A stretch of 34,830 nt of DNA from an uncultured Opitutales bacterium (GTDB lineage Bacteria; Verrucomicrobiota; Verrucomicrobiia; Opitutales; Seribacteraceae): NCBI GenBank assembly GCA_905478775.1, contig CAJQKB010000162.1, forward strand, positions 1 to 34,830. Reading direction: 5' to 3'. The notes below the pieces were generated by a model, which made no database searches, was not told the origin of the DNA, and worked only from the letters and a program-made list of their open reading frames with translations. Positions 1-8,175 of the stretch are shown one piece after another (position 1 is the first letter of the stretch; each line of letters begins with the position of its first letter). A program made the translations under genes and the position numbers.

Positions 1-884
1 GGATAATCCTGATTGGCCTGTAAATCAGCAACTGACAGCTCACTCGCTTTGGCCCCACCTGTGGGTACTTTTGCTTTGGAAATCCAAATAATTCCATTCA
101 AAACAAGCTTACGAAAATTATCAGACCCCCAATTTACATGGTTATGCCCACCAGTAAATCCGAACGCTCGTCCATTATTGTATTCTTCTCCTCGTTGGTA
201 AGCCCACGCAACATGTTGTTTTTCTTTACGTTCTAAAACTGATTCTCTTACATGTGGGTTATTGCTATGAGCTCCATCCTTTCTTTTTAATGTATCTGCA
301 GATGGTAGCGCGGACAATATGGGAGTAACTCCATTCATCGATTCGCGAAACCGCATATGATAATACCATTCATCTTTAATTGAAAAAGGCTTTACTCCCG
401 AACTAATGGGATGTTGGGGAAATAACTTAAATTCAGCGACCCAATGCGGGTTTACCGACCAATTGGTCTCAAAATATCCACCCAACCATTTAAGAAAATA
501 ATCCCCGGGTGCTCCCTTCGGTACCTCCACGCCATAGTGAATACAAGCCAGGCCAACCCCCCTCTTCATTACACGATCAAACTCCTTGAGGTGAGCGTTT
601 AAGAGGTGCCTTCCCCCACCATCACAATAAACAACAATCGCAGCCGCATCGTCAAATACACTTGGATCTTTAGGGTAACCGCCATCGGTCACAACAACAG
701 ATTGTAATCCCACATCTGCCTCATCAAGTTGCCTGGCTAATAATTTGGAACCTGCAATGTGCTCATGGGAGAAATAACCATGGCTCTTCGCTCCCGCGAC
801 AAAGACCACTTTTTTGTCTTCTCCTGTCAGGAAAGAACAAAATAAAGGTAACAATAAAAGAATGGATTTTTTTATAGTAGGCAT
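1..884 (-). CDS. ThuA-like exported protein, 3' part cut off by window edge
   Basis: Reading the reverse strand from an ATG at 884 gives an open frame of 294 codons that runs off the left edge without a stop, so the C-terminus is missing. The N-terminus MPTIKKSILLLLPLFCSFLTG is a signal peptide. It is followed by KKVVFVAGAKSHGYFSHEH, the first strand and loop of the ThuA-like (trehalose utilisation) class I amidotransferase-like fold, then AIVVYCDGGGRHLL and GVGLACIHYGVEVP, where this family has its GCP/GIH-type strand-loop, and an FTGGHNHVNWG stretch near residues 245-255. ThuA-like proteins are common in Verrucomicrobiota and Planctomycetota beside Gfo/Idh/MocA oxidoreductases. Their biochemical role is poorly known but tied to sugar or glycoside breakdown. 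The gene diverges from the permease/oxidoreductase pair at 1268-3869, which supports a shared sugar-related job. Family call confident; function uncertain. Confidence 0.85.
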   Translation of the reverse strand, partial: MPTIKKSILLLLPLFCSFLTGEDKKVVFVAGAKSHGYFSHEHIAGSKLLARQLDEADVGLQSVVVTDGGYPKDPSVFDDAAAIVVYCDGGGRHLLNAHLKEFDRVMKRGVGLACIHYGVEVPKGAPGDYFLKWLGGYFETNWSVNPHWVAEFKLFPQHPISSGVKPFSIKDEWYYHMRFRESMNGVTPILSALPSADTLKRKDGAHSNNPHVRESVLERKEKQHVAWAYQRGEEYNNGRAFGFTGGHNHVNWGSDNFRKLVLNGIIWISKAKVPTGGAKASELSVADLQANQDY

Positions 885-1070
885 AGAAGTTATAAGTTGA
901 AATAAAGAGATTTATTTATCGGGGTTTCATCACCTGCTTTCAAGTAGAAAAATACCTTCAATACAATGCTATTACTTGGTAACCTGACTTATTCCATTCG
1001 CCACACTTTCTTTTTGATACCCCATTATTGTCGCATATAGCCAAAACATGTCAGGCAAATTTGGAGGCTA

Positions 1071-1097
1071 TTTACTCTTTTAGTTCGGGAGAGTAAA
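1071..1097. repeat. Inverted repeat with 8-base arms in the divergent region
   Basis: TTTACTCT (1071-1078) and AGAGTAAA (1090-1097) are exact reverse complements separated by 11 bases. The stem is AT-rich (3 GC pairs of 8) and has no T-tract downstream on either strand, so it is not a convincing terminator. Lying between two divergent genes, it could be an operator half-site pair. This is seen in the sequence; a role is a guess. Confidence 0.4.
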
Positions 1098-1207
1098 AAA
1101 CATACATTGGATGAGAAAAAAAGGAAAGATTGTATAGCTAAAAGGAGCAAAAAAGATTCAAGCCAATACTGATTAGCCATACGGAATTAACCTTAGCACA
1201 AACAATG

Positions 1208-1223
1208 ATTGCATATATGTAAT
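1208..1223. promoter_or_regulatory. 16-base near-palindrome 45 bases upstream of the permease start
   Basis: ATTGCATATATGTAAT is symmetrical except for one mismatched pair (positions 4 and 13). It lies 45 bases before the permease ATG at 1268, a plausible place for a regulator binding site controlling the permease/oxidoreductase pair. AT-rich palindromes also arise by chance, so confidence is low. Confidence 0.3.
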
Positions 1224-1267
1224 TATTTCTTGGCACTTACGGAGATACTGTTAACTTTAAAACCAAT

Positions 1268-2533
1268 ATGAGTACATCCTTAGTTTTTCGTTTTTGTATT
1301 ATGATGTTTCTTCAATTTTTCATTTGGGGAGTCTGGTATGTCCCTATGTGGACCTTTCTTGGTACTTTAGAAATTGAAGCAAGCCTACGAGGAACTGCAT
1401 ATGCTGCAACTGGAGTCGCGGCAATTATTTCTCCTTTTATTGTTGGAATGATAGCGGACCGATTTTTTCCGACCCAAAAAGTGTATGGCTGGCTGCACAT
1501 CTTAGGAGGAGCCAGCTTGTTAATGATAGGCCAAGCTACTAGTTGGGAAAGTTTTTATCCCTATTTGCTCCTACATTTAGTTTTTTACATGCCAACCTTG
1601 GCGTTAGCAAATTCTCTGTCCTTTCAGAATATGATGGACCCACAAAGGGAATTCCCACCGATTCGGACTCTTGGTACAATTGGTTGGATTGCTTCGGGCA
1701 TATTAGTCGGTAGCAGTTTTTTTGAAAATGGAATTTATCATCTTTCATGGCCCGCTTTTTTAGGCGGGAACCCACCCCCAAATGGATGGAGTTCAATTGC
1801 CAATACATCAGGAACTTTTGAAATTGGTGCGATCGCCTCCTTCGCACTTGGCCTATACGCATTTTCACTTCCCAATACGCCTCCAAAAATGAAAGGGAAA
1901 ACTGTATCTGTGGGAGAAGTATTGGGACTCAAAGCGTTTAGGCTGATGAAAGATCGATCCTTTGCAATTTTTATTTTTTGTTCATTTCTTACCTGCATTC
2001 CACTGTCGTTTTACTTTCAGTCCGCCAATGGATTTTTAAAGGAAATGGGCATTTCAAATTCAGAAGGCGTAATGACCCTCGGACAAGTTTCAGAAATTTT
2101 CTTTCTCTTACTAGTGCCCTATTTTTTTCGTAAACTTGGTGTGAAAAAAATGCTGATGATTGGTATGTTTTTCTGGGTTCTACGGTATATTCTTTTTGCA
2201 AATGCAGATGCTCAAACACACGCATTACTTTACTTGGGAGTCATTTTTCATGGTATTTGCTACGACTTCTTTTTTGTAACTGGTCAGCTCTATGTGGATA
2301 AAGTTGCCCCCAAAGATATTCGCTCCAGTGCCCAGGGGTTTATCGCATTTGTAACTCTTGGGGCAGGCATGTTCGTTGGCGGAGAATTAAACGGTTGGTG
2401 GAATTCAAAGCAAGAGCTAGCCACCGGGATGAATTGGGAAGCAATTTGGTATTTTCCCGCGATTATGGCAGGAATAGTTTTATTGATTTTCTTTTTTATG
2501 TTTCGAGATCCAACCTCAACCAACGAAGTTTAA
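1268..2533 (+). CDS. MFS permease, nucleoside:H+ symporter-like (NupG/XapB-type)
   Basis: A 421-residue hydrophobic protein with about 12 predicted membrane helices. The first helix, MMFLQFFIWGVWYVPMWTFL, is typical of the nucleoside:H+ symporter branch of the major facilitator superfamily (NupG/XapB/YegT-like). The cytoplasmic loop after helix 2, GMIADRFFPTQKVYGWLH, matches the conserved DR loop of that branch, and later segments (PPIRTLGTIGWI, YGVD-like VDKVAPKDIRSSAQG) are also typical. It probably imports a nucleoside or sugar-like solute by proton symport across the inner membrane. In this phylum relatives commonly sit with Gfo/Idh/MocA oxidoreductases and may carry other carbohydrates. 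The Tat-exported oxidoreductase starts 58 bases downstream on the same strand, so the two are probably co-transcribed. No Shine-Dalgarno is evident; the ATG at 1268 begins at the first helix, so the start is reasonable. Confidence 0.82.
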   Translation: MSTSLVFRFCIMMFLQFFIWGVWYVPMWTFLGTLEIEASLRGTAYAATGVAAIISPFIVGMIADRFFPTQKVYGWLHILGGASLLMIGQATSWESFYPYLLLHLVFYMPTLALANSLSFQNMMDPQREFPPIRTLGTIGWIASGILVGSSFFENGIYHLSWPAFLGGNPPPNGWSSIANTSGTFEIGAIASFALGLYAFSLPNTPPKMKGKTVSVGEVLGLKAFRLMKDRSFAIFIFCSFLTCIPLSFYFQSANGFLKEMGISNSEGVMTLGQVSEIFFLLLVPYFFRKLGVKKMLMIGMFFWVLRYILFANADAQTHALLYLGVIFHGICYDFFFVTGQLYVDKVAPKDIRSSAQGFIAFVTLGAGMFVGGELNGWWNSKQELATGMNWEAIWYFPAIMAGIVLLIFFFMFRDPTSTNEV

Positions 2534-2591
2534 TTTTTCTTACTTTATTGCTTTTAAAATAACTTAATATCAATAAAACTGACCTACATCT

Positions 2592-3869
2592 ATGAACAAT
2601 CAATCTACTCGACGAAATTTTGTTAAAACTGGTTCTACTTTAACCGCAGGTGCCCTGCTAGCCAGTCCCTACATTGCGAATGCTGCCAAAGATGATAAAA
2701 TTATCAAAATTGGCCTGGTAGGGATCGGGGGAAGAGGTAGTGGTGCTGCCGCACAAGCCATGAATGCAGATCCTAATGTTGCCCTCACTGCTATCGGCGA
2801 TCTTTTCGAAGATCGAATAAAGCTTCGAAGTCGAATTCTTAAGGCTCGAGGAAGAGATAAATATCAGGTTACTGATGACACCACCTTTATTGGTTTTGAT
2901 GCCTACAAAAAAGTCATCGACTCTGGAGTTGATGTGGTGATCTTAACCACTCCCCCCGCCTTTCGCCCACAACATTTGGAATACGCTATTAAAAAAGGGG
3001 TTCATTGCTTTTTTGAAAAACCCGTAGCGGTTGATGCTGAAGGTGTTCGTAAAGTAATTGAACTGGCCAAAAGGGCAAAAGAGAAAAACTTAAGTTTTAT
3101 GTCTGGTTTTTGCTGGAGGCACCACCAACCAAAAAAGGATGTATTTGGACGGATTTTGGACGGAGCCTTAGGGGATATAAATGCAATGTACAGCACTTAT
3201 AACGGGGGTGAAGTTTGGAAGAAAAAGCGCGAGGAAGGCTGGGGAGATCTCGAGGCTCAAATGAGAAATTGGAATGCTCACTTATGGCTTTCTGGAGACT
3301 CAATCGTTGAACAAGCAGTTCATTGTATTGATATGATGCAATGGGCGATGGGCGAGACACTACCTACACACGCTGAAGGTTCGGGAGGTAGACAAGTTTA
3401 CAATGATCCTGATAAATACGGTAATATTTACGATCATTTTGCAATCGCTTATCAATGGGAAAACGGTGCACGCGGTTACCATTTCTCTAGGCAACAAAAT
3501 GGGACGGCTGGGAGTTATGAGCTTGAACTACTTGGGAAAAAAGGAAGCTGTTCTGCAAAAAATCGCCATATGATTGACGCGGGGGAAAATTCATGGAGAT
3601 ATCGAGGAGAAAATAATGATATGTACCAAAGCGAACACGATGAATTATTCGAATCCATTCGAAAAGGAAAACCATTCAATGATGGCGAACGAGCTGCCCA
3701 CAGTACAATGGTTGCAATCCTCGGTAGAATGGTAGCATACACAGGTCAGAAAATCACTTATGACGATGCATTGAATTCTAAAGAAACCCTCGTTCCTGAA
3801 AACTTTGACTGGGAAATGGAACTCGCAGTTCCGAATCCTCCAGTACCAGGCGTTACCCGTTTTTCATGA
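2592..3869 (+). CDS. Tat-exported Gfo/Idh/MocA-family oxidoreductase
   Basis: A 425-residue protein with a twin-arginine signal at residues 6-14 (TRRNFVKTG) and a hydrophobic stretch ending near ASPYIANAA, so it is expected to be exported folded with its cofactor. The Rossmann nucleotide-binding motif GLVGIGGRGSG lies at residues 41-51. EKPVAVD at 142-148 is the Gfo/Idh/MocA signature that carries the catalytic lysine. SIVEQAVHCIDMMQW at 237-251 matches the conserved VxxxxHxID region of the C-terminal alpha/beta domain. Relatives oxidise or reduce sugars, inositols or glycosides with NAD(P); the exported versions are abundant in Verrucomicrobiota and Planctomycetota and most are uncharacterised. 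It follows the MFS permease by 58 bases and lies near the ThuA-like gene, consistent with a periplasmic step in sugar breakdown. The substrate cannot be told from sequence. Confidence 0.88.
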   Translation: MNNQSTRRNFVKTGSTLTAGALLASPYIANAAKDDKIIKIGLVGIGGRGSGAAAQAMNADPNVALTAIGDLFEDRIKLRSRILKARGRDKYQVTDDTTFIGFDAYKKVIDSGVDVVILTTPPAFRPQHLEYAIKKGVHCFFEKPVAVDAEGVRKVIELAKRAKEKNLSFMSGFCWRHHQPKKDVFGRILDGALGDINAMYSTYNGGEVWKKKREEGWGDLEAQMRNWNAHLWLSGDSIVEQAVHCIDMMQWAMGETLPTHAEGSGGRQVYNDPDKYGNIYDHFAIAYQWENGARGYHFSRQQNGTAGSYELELLGKKGSCSAKNRHMIDAGENSWRYRGENNDMYQSEHDELFESIRKGKPFNDGERAAHSTMVAILGRMVAYTGQKITYDDALNSKETLVPENFDWEMELAVPNPPVPGVTRFS

Positions 3870-3889
3870 GGTGTTGCTGATTGATTCCC

Positions 3890-4627
3890 TTAGTTGGATT
3901 GTAATTTTCTGCCTAACCAATCAATCACTGACTCAGTAGCTAAGTGAAGAGCATCACCAGAAAAAAGGTGGTCAGCACCTTCAATTTCTACAAGTTCGCG
4001 GGTTTTTTCGAAGTTTGTAACTAAAGACTGAGACTCTTTACAAGATATAACATCATCCCTTTTTCCATGGATAAGAAGCCACGGAATTTCAACCCCAGAC
4101 ACACGGGGTACAATACTATTAATTTGAGTTATGTCGTCTGCAAATTCTTGAGATAATGGACATGTTTCTTCGTTCCACATATTATCCTTACCAGGAGTAA
4201 GCATAGCAAATTCTGACTCAAAAAAGTTCTTTGTATTGGCGATTCCGGCAAGAGAGATTAAAAATTCAATTCGAGAATCAACCGCAGCAGTCAATGCACC
4301 TACAGAAGCACCCATACTATGACCGGCATAAATAGGACGCCAACCGCGTTCTTTGACCGCGGTTACTATACATTGTAAATCCTCGATTTCCTTAGTCATT
4401 GTACATTGGTCAAACCGACCGCCTGAACTCCCATTACCAGGAAAAGAGAATCGCAAAACAGACATTCCCTGCTCCGCTACTTTTTCAGCCAACTTTTGAA
4501 TAATTGGTTCATCCATGTTCGAGGCAACTCCATGGCCAATAATCAAAAGATAAGAATTTCGTCCGGTTCCTTCATGAAAAATATATTCAATATTCTCTTG
4601 TAGGCTATTTGAGATATTTTCGTTCAT
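3890..4627 (-). CDS. Alpha/beta hydrolase (serine hydrolase, dienelactone hydrolase-like)
   Basis: A 245-residue cytoplasmic protein with no signal peptide. The alpha/beta-hydrolase fold is clear: LLIIGHGVASN (oxyanion-hole strand and turn, about 27-37), the nucleophile elbow GHSMGAS with Ser104, PWLLIHGKRDD with the acid Asp191 (or 192), and GADH with His220. The triad therefore looks complete. Small serine hydrolases of this kind (KANL3/Tex30-like, dienelactone hydrolase-like) act on esters or acyl groups; the substrate is unknown. The ATG at 4627 lies 54 bases downstream of the 470-residue gene, and the three minus-strand genes 7072-3890 are probably one operon. It converges on the Gfo/Idh/MocA gene with a 20-base gap. 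The neighbouring 470-residue protein may be a degenerate relative (see findings). Confidence 0.82.
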   Translation of the reverse strand: MNENISNSLQENIEYIFHEGTGRNSYLLIIGHGVASNMDEPIIQKLAEKVAEQGMSVLRFSFPGNGSSGGRFDQCTMTKEIEDLQCIVTAVKERGWRPIYAGHSMGASVGALTAAVDSRIEFLISLAGIANTKNFFESEFAMLTPGKDNMWNEETCPLSQEFADDITQINSIVPRVSGVEIPWLLIHGKRDDVISCKESQSLVTNFEKTRELVEIEGADHLFSGDALHLATESVIDWLGRKLQSN

Positions 4628-4681
4628 GGACCCTTTTGATTCTCAATACCTACATTCTAAAAACCCATCCAAGATAAAAAC

Positions 4682-6094
4682 TTAATTAAGCGGTGATTCC
4701 TCAATTGCTCTCAATGAAATATAATATCGATAAAAAAGGGGGTCTTTGGTTTTGATTTGCCCTAATACCCCTTGGCCCATTTCATCAAAACCCAAACCTA
4801 GTTTTAAAATTAAATCACGATTAGAAACTAGCTTTAATTTAGGATCATCCGAATTAATTTGTCTGTATTCCTTTATAATTTCACAATCAAAACTCGGACG
4901 ATTATCAAGCGGATTAATTTCCTCCTGCTTTTCCAAAACACTGATAGAATTTTCTATTCTGCCTAGATCAAAATTGTTTAATTCCTGAAAGTTCTCTGTC
5001 GTTTCTACGAGTTCATTCTCGGGAATTAAATTGGACTGAATTGATTCATCAACCGGAGCAAAATTTTGTGGTTTGATAAAATCGTACGAAATATCTTTCA
5101 TAAATCGGGAACAATTTATGACATAGGAAGCAAAAGAAGAAGGAATCGATTTATTTAGATAAAAATTTTGGCTTATTCTTACTAACCCGGCCAAACGTGA
5201 AACATAAATATTTTCATTAGAACGAGCTAAATTAATCCACTGATATAAATGATCTAAGCCTTCTTCCTCTAATCTCCTGTCATCATCAATTTCAAAGTAC
5301 ATCCAAGGCAACTTCACATCAGTAGGGGGAGGAATGAAGTCGTCTGGATCAGTTATCATAATTGCTTGCCAGCAACTGGGCTTTATTTGGCATGACTTTA
5401 ACAAGATTGTAGCAGTATTTCCATCTGCCCATGCATAAATGTTTCGAGCTAATAAACTTTCTTTCTTCTTAAAATTTTCAATTTTCTCAATGAGGTCTGT
5501 GCTGGAAAAAACGGGGAGTACGACGCAAGCAAAGCCTTGTTGTAGCATGAAGCCAAAACTGGATTCGAGTTCAGCATTTTGTTCTTTATATGAACCTGAG
5601 CTATCTCTTAAAACAACCTTTACAAAAACTCCATGCGCGTACTCCATAGGATCGCCCACTCTCCTCGCTTTCTGCTTTTGCACATCTACAACCGTTGCAC
5701 TCTTTTTTAATCCCGGTAACACGACACCTTGAATCTCTTCATAATCCCGGATTTCATAATTTGCGAGAGGTTCAAATACTGTCTGAATGTAATTTTCATA
5801 AATATCTCTTGTTGGCCGGGTAAAGCTCATCACTTTAGAAGAGTATTGATCCTCCTCCCCAACCCAATAGCCCAAATGCTGAGGTTTGGGTAAATCTGTT
5901 GGTCGCCTGACAAAATGATCTAGCGGTAATTTTTTAAGAATCGAGTTGAAGGCAGCTTCGCTAGGTTTTCCCCAAGCTAAAGTAAGTCTCCAGTTCGCAT
6001 AATTTTCAACTAAGCGAAAGCATGCACTCTCTAATATGTACAAACAAAATAAAGAAAAAAGGATACATAATAAACCCTTGGTGAAATTGATCAT
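4682..6094 (-). CDS. Unrecognised membrane-anchored protein, possible degenerate alpha/beta hydrolase
   Basis: A 470-residue protein I do not recognise by family. An N-terminal hydrophobic segment (about residues 7-24, GLLCILFSLFCLYILESA) should be a membrane anchor or uncleaved signal, with the rest probably outside the inner membrane. Residues 155-275 read like the strand order of an alpha/beta hydrolase: a strand at QQGFACVVLPVF, then NIYAWADGNTA at the place of a nucleophile elbow, then AIMITDP, then LPWMYFEIDDD. The last stretch resembles IPWLLIHGKRDD of the neighbouring true hydrolase. Where the hydrolase has YAGHSMGAS, this protein has YAWADGNTA, so the serine is replaced by Asp224 and the flanking glycines are lost. 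The C-terminal 150 residues are polar and lack recognisable motifs. Its ATG at 6094 directly abuts the stop codon of the upstream gene (TAAATG), so the two are translationally coupled. Confidence 0.7.
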   Translation of the reverse strand: MINFTKGLLCILFSLFCLYILESACFRLVENYANWRLTLAWGKPSEAAFNSILKKLPLDHFVRRPTDLPKPQHLGYWVGEEDQYSSKVMSFTRPTRDIYENYIQTVFEPLANYEIRDYEEIQGVVLPGLKKSATVVDVQKQKARRVGDPMEYAHGVFVKVVLRDSSGSYKEQNAELESSFGFMLQQGFACVVLPVFSSTDLIEKIENFKKKESLLARNIYAWADGNTATILLKSCQIKPSCWQAIMITDPDDFIPPPTDVKLPWMYFEIDDDRRLEEEGLDHLYQWINLARSNENIYVSRLAGLVRISQNFYLNKSIPSSFASYVINCSRFMKDISYDFIKPQNFAPVDESIQSNLIPENELVETTENFQELNNFDLGRIENSISVLEKQEEINPLDNRPSFDCEIIKEYRQINSDDPKLKLVSNRDLILKLGLGFDEMGQGVLGQIKTKDPLFYRYYISLRAIEESPLN

Positions 6095-7072
6095 TTAAGT
6101 CGGGCTTCTTTCATTAGAATTTTTTTCCTTCGAATTACCAACCCTAGTTTCTGGAGTTTGTAATCCATCCTCTGCTGAATTATTACCAGAAGGTACTTCC
6201 GTTTCTTGAAGGTCAGTATTTTCACCTGCAAGCGTTGCGCTATTTTCAACAGGGTTATTATCTAACTCAGTTCCTTGATTATCAGTCTCATGACTAGGAG
6301 GAGTACCTGAATTAATAATTGGTAAAATGTCTTCACTTCCGGGTTGAGTTATTTCATTATCCAATGATTTGCCCTCCTCACTATTCCCTAAATCATTGCC
6401 TTGAGTAGGTTGTGAATCGATCGGGGAAGCTGTACCTAATAACTCGCCTTCACCACCCTCTCCAGATTTCGAGCCCTCGTCCTCAGAATTCGATACACCA
6501 TCCGTTACACCAACTTGAATATCCGCACTGGATGATGAACTCTTTTTAGCAGAAGTTTCTACATTCTCTTCTACAAGTGTTCTTTTTGAAATTACCTTCC
6601 TCCTTGATCGTAATGAGTAGGAAAATAGAAAAATGGATAAAACTAATGAAATCGTAGTGGCGAGAAAAAGCTCTGTTTTTTCAGTCTTAACTATAATATG
6701 ATCTTCATCGAGAAATTTGAGCCAAAATAAAATTACTATAGTAAATAGGGGAATTGCGATACCGCGAAAGAGAAACTTGATGCGCTTTGTATTTTCCTCC
6801 ACCGAATATAAACTAATAAAAAATAGAGCATAGGCTAACAATGCGAGTGAAAGAAAAATTTTAAGTCGGAAAACTTGACTTACTGGTGAGTCAACATTTG
6901 AAGCACCAAACAATTCTGGTACGGGATACCCTACAAAATAACTTTGTGATAGGGTAAACATAAAATTTTCTAAGGACTTATAATCGAATACTAAAGCCAG
7001 CCAAAAAAATGGTATCAACAGAAAGCATACGCTTCCTAATGAAAGAAAAAACACTCGATTAATACTAAGCAC
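6095..7072 (-). CDS. Membrane protein with four helices and a long acidic low-complexity tail
   Basis: A 325-residue protein of unknown family starting at GTG (7072). About four hydrophobic segments are visible: residues 5-28, 70-90, 102-120 and 134-153. A basic stop (SLRSRRKVISKR) follows, then some 160 residues very rich in Ser, Glu, Asp, Gly, Asn, Pro and Thr with almost no hydrophobic clusters. That tail should be disordered and, by the positive-inside rule, probably cytoplasmic at its start. It is the first gene of the three-gene set 7072-3890. The long untranslated region upstream (7073-7467) carries several inverted repeats. I assign no function. Annotation as real rests on length, hydrophobic pattern and tight coupling to the next gene. 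Confidence 0.7.
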   Translation of the reverse strand: MLSINRVFFLSLGSVCFLLIPFFWLALVFDYKSLENFMFTLSQSYFVGYPVPELFGASNVDSPVSQVFRLKIFLSLALLAYALFFISLYSVEENTKRIKFLFRGIAIPLFTIVILFWLKFLDEDHIIVKTEKTELFLATTISLVLSIFLFSYSLRSRRKVISKRTLVEENVETSAKKSSSSSADIQVGVTDGVSNSEDEGSKSGEGGEGELLGTASPIDSQPTQGNDLGNSEEGKSLDNEITQPGSEDILPIINSGTPPSHETDNQGTELDNNPVENSATLAGENTDLQETEVPSGNNSAEDGLQTPETRVGNSKEKNSNERSPT

Positions 7073-7266
7073 GGAAATTTTATAATCTATATAAATAAGA
7101 TTAATGCAAGAATATCTAGGTTTCAGTTCTTATCAAAAAGACTGTTTTTTTAATTTGGGAAACAATCCGGCTATCAAACCAAGTTGAAATATTCTGCCTT
7201 GCTAATTCATTTCCCGCAGTCGAAGCCCCAGCTTCCGCACACAAAATAAATTTCGCGATACGGGAT

Positions 7267-7284
7267 ATTCTCTTGTGAGAGAAT
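7267..7284. repeat. Perfect hairpin, 7-base arms with 4-base loop
   Basis: ATTCTCT (7267-7273), loop TTGTG-derived TGTG (7274-7277), AGAGAAT (7278-7284), followed on the plus strand by TTTT. On the plus strand it looks like a weak terminator, but no plus-strand gene precedes it. On the minus strand, where transcription is expected, no U-tract follows. It may belong to a structured leader for the gene set at 7072-3890. Confidence 0.4.
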
Positions 7285-7303
7285 TTTTCTAGTTGTCGGA
7301 AGC

Positions 7304-7361
7304 AAGCGGAAATATGTCACTGTCCAATTATATCTTTTCCGTCTTATTGGATTCTCCGCTT
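7304..7361. repeat. Nested inverted repeat, two stacked stems
   Basis: The outer arms are AAGCGGA (7304-7310) and TCCGCTT (7355-7361). The inner arms are TCCAAT (7323-7328) and ATTGGA (7346-7351). Both pairs are exact reverse complements and share the same axis, so the transcript of either strand could form a two-stem structure with an asymmetric internal loop. It sits about 230-290 bases upstream of the GTG at 7072. This is directly visible; the function is unknown. Confidence 0.45.
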
Positions 7362-7467
7362 AATTGCACTGACAGGAATAGGAATAAAAAAGAAATCGTT
7401 TCATTTCTCCAAATTTCTAAAAAAACGGTCGGACACGGCACACATTACGCGTATCCAAAATGTCTTG

Positions 7468-8175
7468 TTATCTTTCAATGGATAAAATCCTAATATCATC
7501 AAATTGAATCGGCGTTCCCGCATAGGGGTATCCCCAAATGACACATTTACCACCTTTAAATAAAACATCATCTGAATGTTCTACAAGCCAAGATTTAGGT
7601 TCCTCTAAATCCCTTGGCCAAATTTTTAATTTTAGTAAATTCTTGTCCTGTTTTAGAGGAATAACTTGAAAACGGATTTTCCACCACTGGTCACTTTCCC
7701 AGGTAAATACTTTTTCCAACAATAGGGTCTCATCATTATAAATAAGGATTTTTCGAGTGGACGCATTCCAGCGAAATCGGTATCCGCGAATTCCCCCAAT
7801 ACCGGCAGCAATTGCTGGATACCTTCTGCCCTGCTTTGAGGAAAGAAAAGAGAAATTTAATTCCATCGCTTTTTCACGAACCCGAGGCCCGAACATGAAT
7901 CCAAAGTCGCCGACTGGACTGCCAGACAATTCTAATTGGTTGCCGGCTTTATTTTGTTCTACCAAAAAAGAACCATCCAGAATGAATAGGTTTTCCGGTT
8001 CATCTTGGGGAGTGAGGCCGGAAAAGTTTTCTTCAAATTCAACTTTCCATGAATTTATGTTCTCTACGATATCATTGTCAAAATCACCGGATAAAAAAAA
8101 CGGGATATTTAAAAGAGTAAAAATTAATAACGGTAATATTGTAACATTCATAATGTATTTCGAATTCGATTTCAC
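7468..8175 (-). CDS. Exported protein with a concanavalin/LamG-like domain, last gene of the long operon
   Basis: A 235-residue protein. The start is GTG at 8175, overlapping the stop of the permease gene by four bases (GTGA). An internal ATG at 8151 is possible but would remove the basic residues before the hydrophobic signal segment (about 10-30, NVTILPLLIFTLLNIPFFLSG), so GTG is preferred. The mature part looks all-beta and ends with WPRDLEEPKSW and a final IQFDDIRIL strand. The same pattern (WPKSAEEPDQW, VYFDNLSI) ends the 770-residue propeller lipoprotein encoded by the first gene of the operon, so the two share a jelly-roll/LamG-like C-terminal domain. Such domains bind carbohydrate or act as adaptors. 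Coupling to the ABC permease suggests a periplasmic or envelope partner for the transporter. This is an inference; no catalytic motif is seen. Confidence 0.72.
   Translation of the reverse strand: MKSNSKYIMNVTILPLLIFTLLNIPFFLSGDFDNDIVENINSWKVEFEENFSGLTPQDEPENLFILDGSFLVEQNKAGNQLELSGSPVGDFGFMFGPRVREKAMELNFSFLSSKQGRRYPAIAAGIGGIRGYRFRWNASTRKILIYNDETLLLEKVFTWESDQWWKIRFQVIPLKQDKNLLKLKIWPRDLEEPKSWLVEHSDDVLFKGGKCVIWGYPYAGTPIQFDDIRILSIER

Larger units (their letters stand above)
885..1267. other. Divergent intergenic region (383 bases) without a gene
   Basis: This gap separates the ThuA-like gene (leftward) from the permease gene (rightward), so it should hold both promoters. I see no open frame of protein-like composition. 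It contains an 8-base-arm inverted repeat at 1071-1097 and a 16-base near-palindrome at 1208-1223, listed separately. Upstream of the permease, TTGGCA near 1230 resembles a -35 box but has only a weak -10 match at suitable spacing, so I do not call a promoter. Confidence 0.6.
7073..7467. other. Intergenic region (395 bases) with nested inverted repeats, no convincing gene
   Basis: This gap separates the end of the long operon (stop at 7468, minus) from the start of the next minus-strand set (7072). Short frames exist on both strands but none has a good start, ribosome-binding site or recognisable protein. One minus-strand stretch of about 65 codons from roughly 7314 to 7121 is stop-free without a good start, and could be a gene remnant. 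What stands out is secondary structure: a nested inverted repeat at 7304-7361, a hairpin at 7267-7284 and a short hairpin at 7222-7235. The region could be a leader or structured RNA upstream of the 325-residue membrane protein, or a decayed element. Confidence 0.5.

Noticed and set aside
1539-1886. Minus-strand 115-codon frame inside the MFS permease
   Set aside because: Antisense to a clear permease gene, with no motif, so a shadow frame.
7267-7284. Rho-independent terminator on the plus strand
   Set aside because: The hairpin is followed by T residues on the plus strand, but no plus-strand gene lies upstream and the stem is AT-rich.
7293-7493. Plus-strand 66-codon frame in the gap before the long operon
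   Set aside because: No family-like composition or ribosome-binding site, overlaps the end of the minus-strand gene at 7468, and coincides with the inverted repeats.
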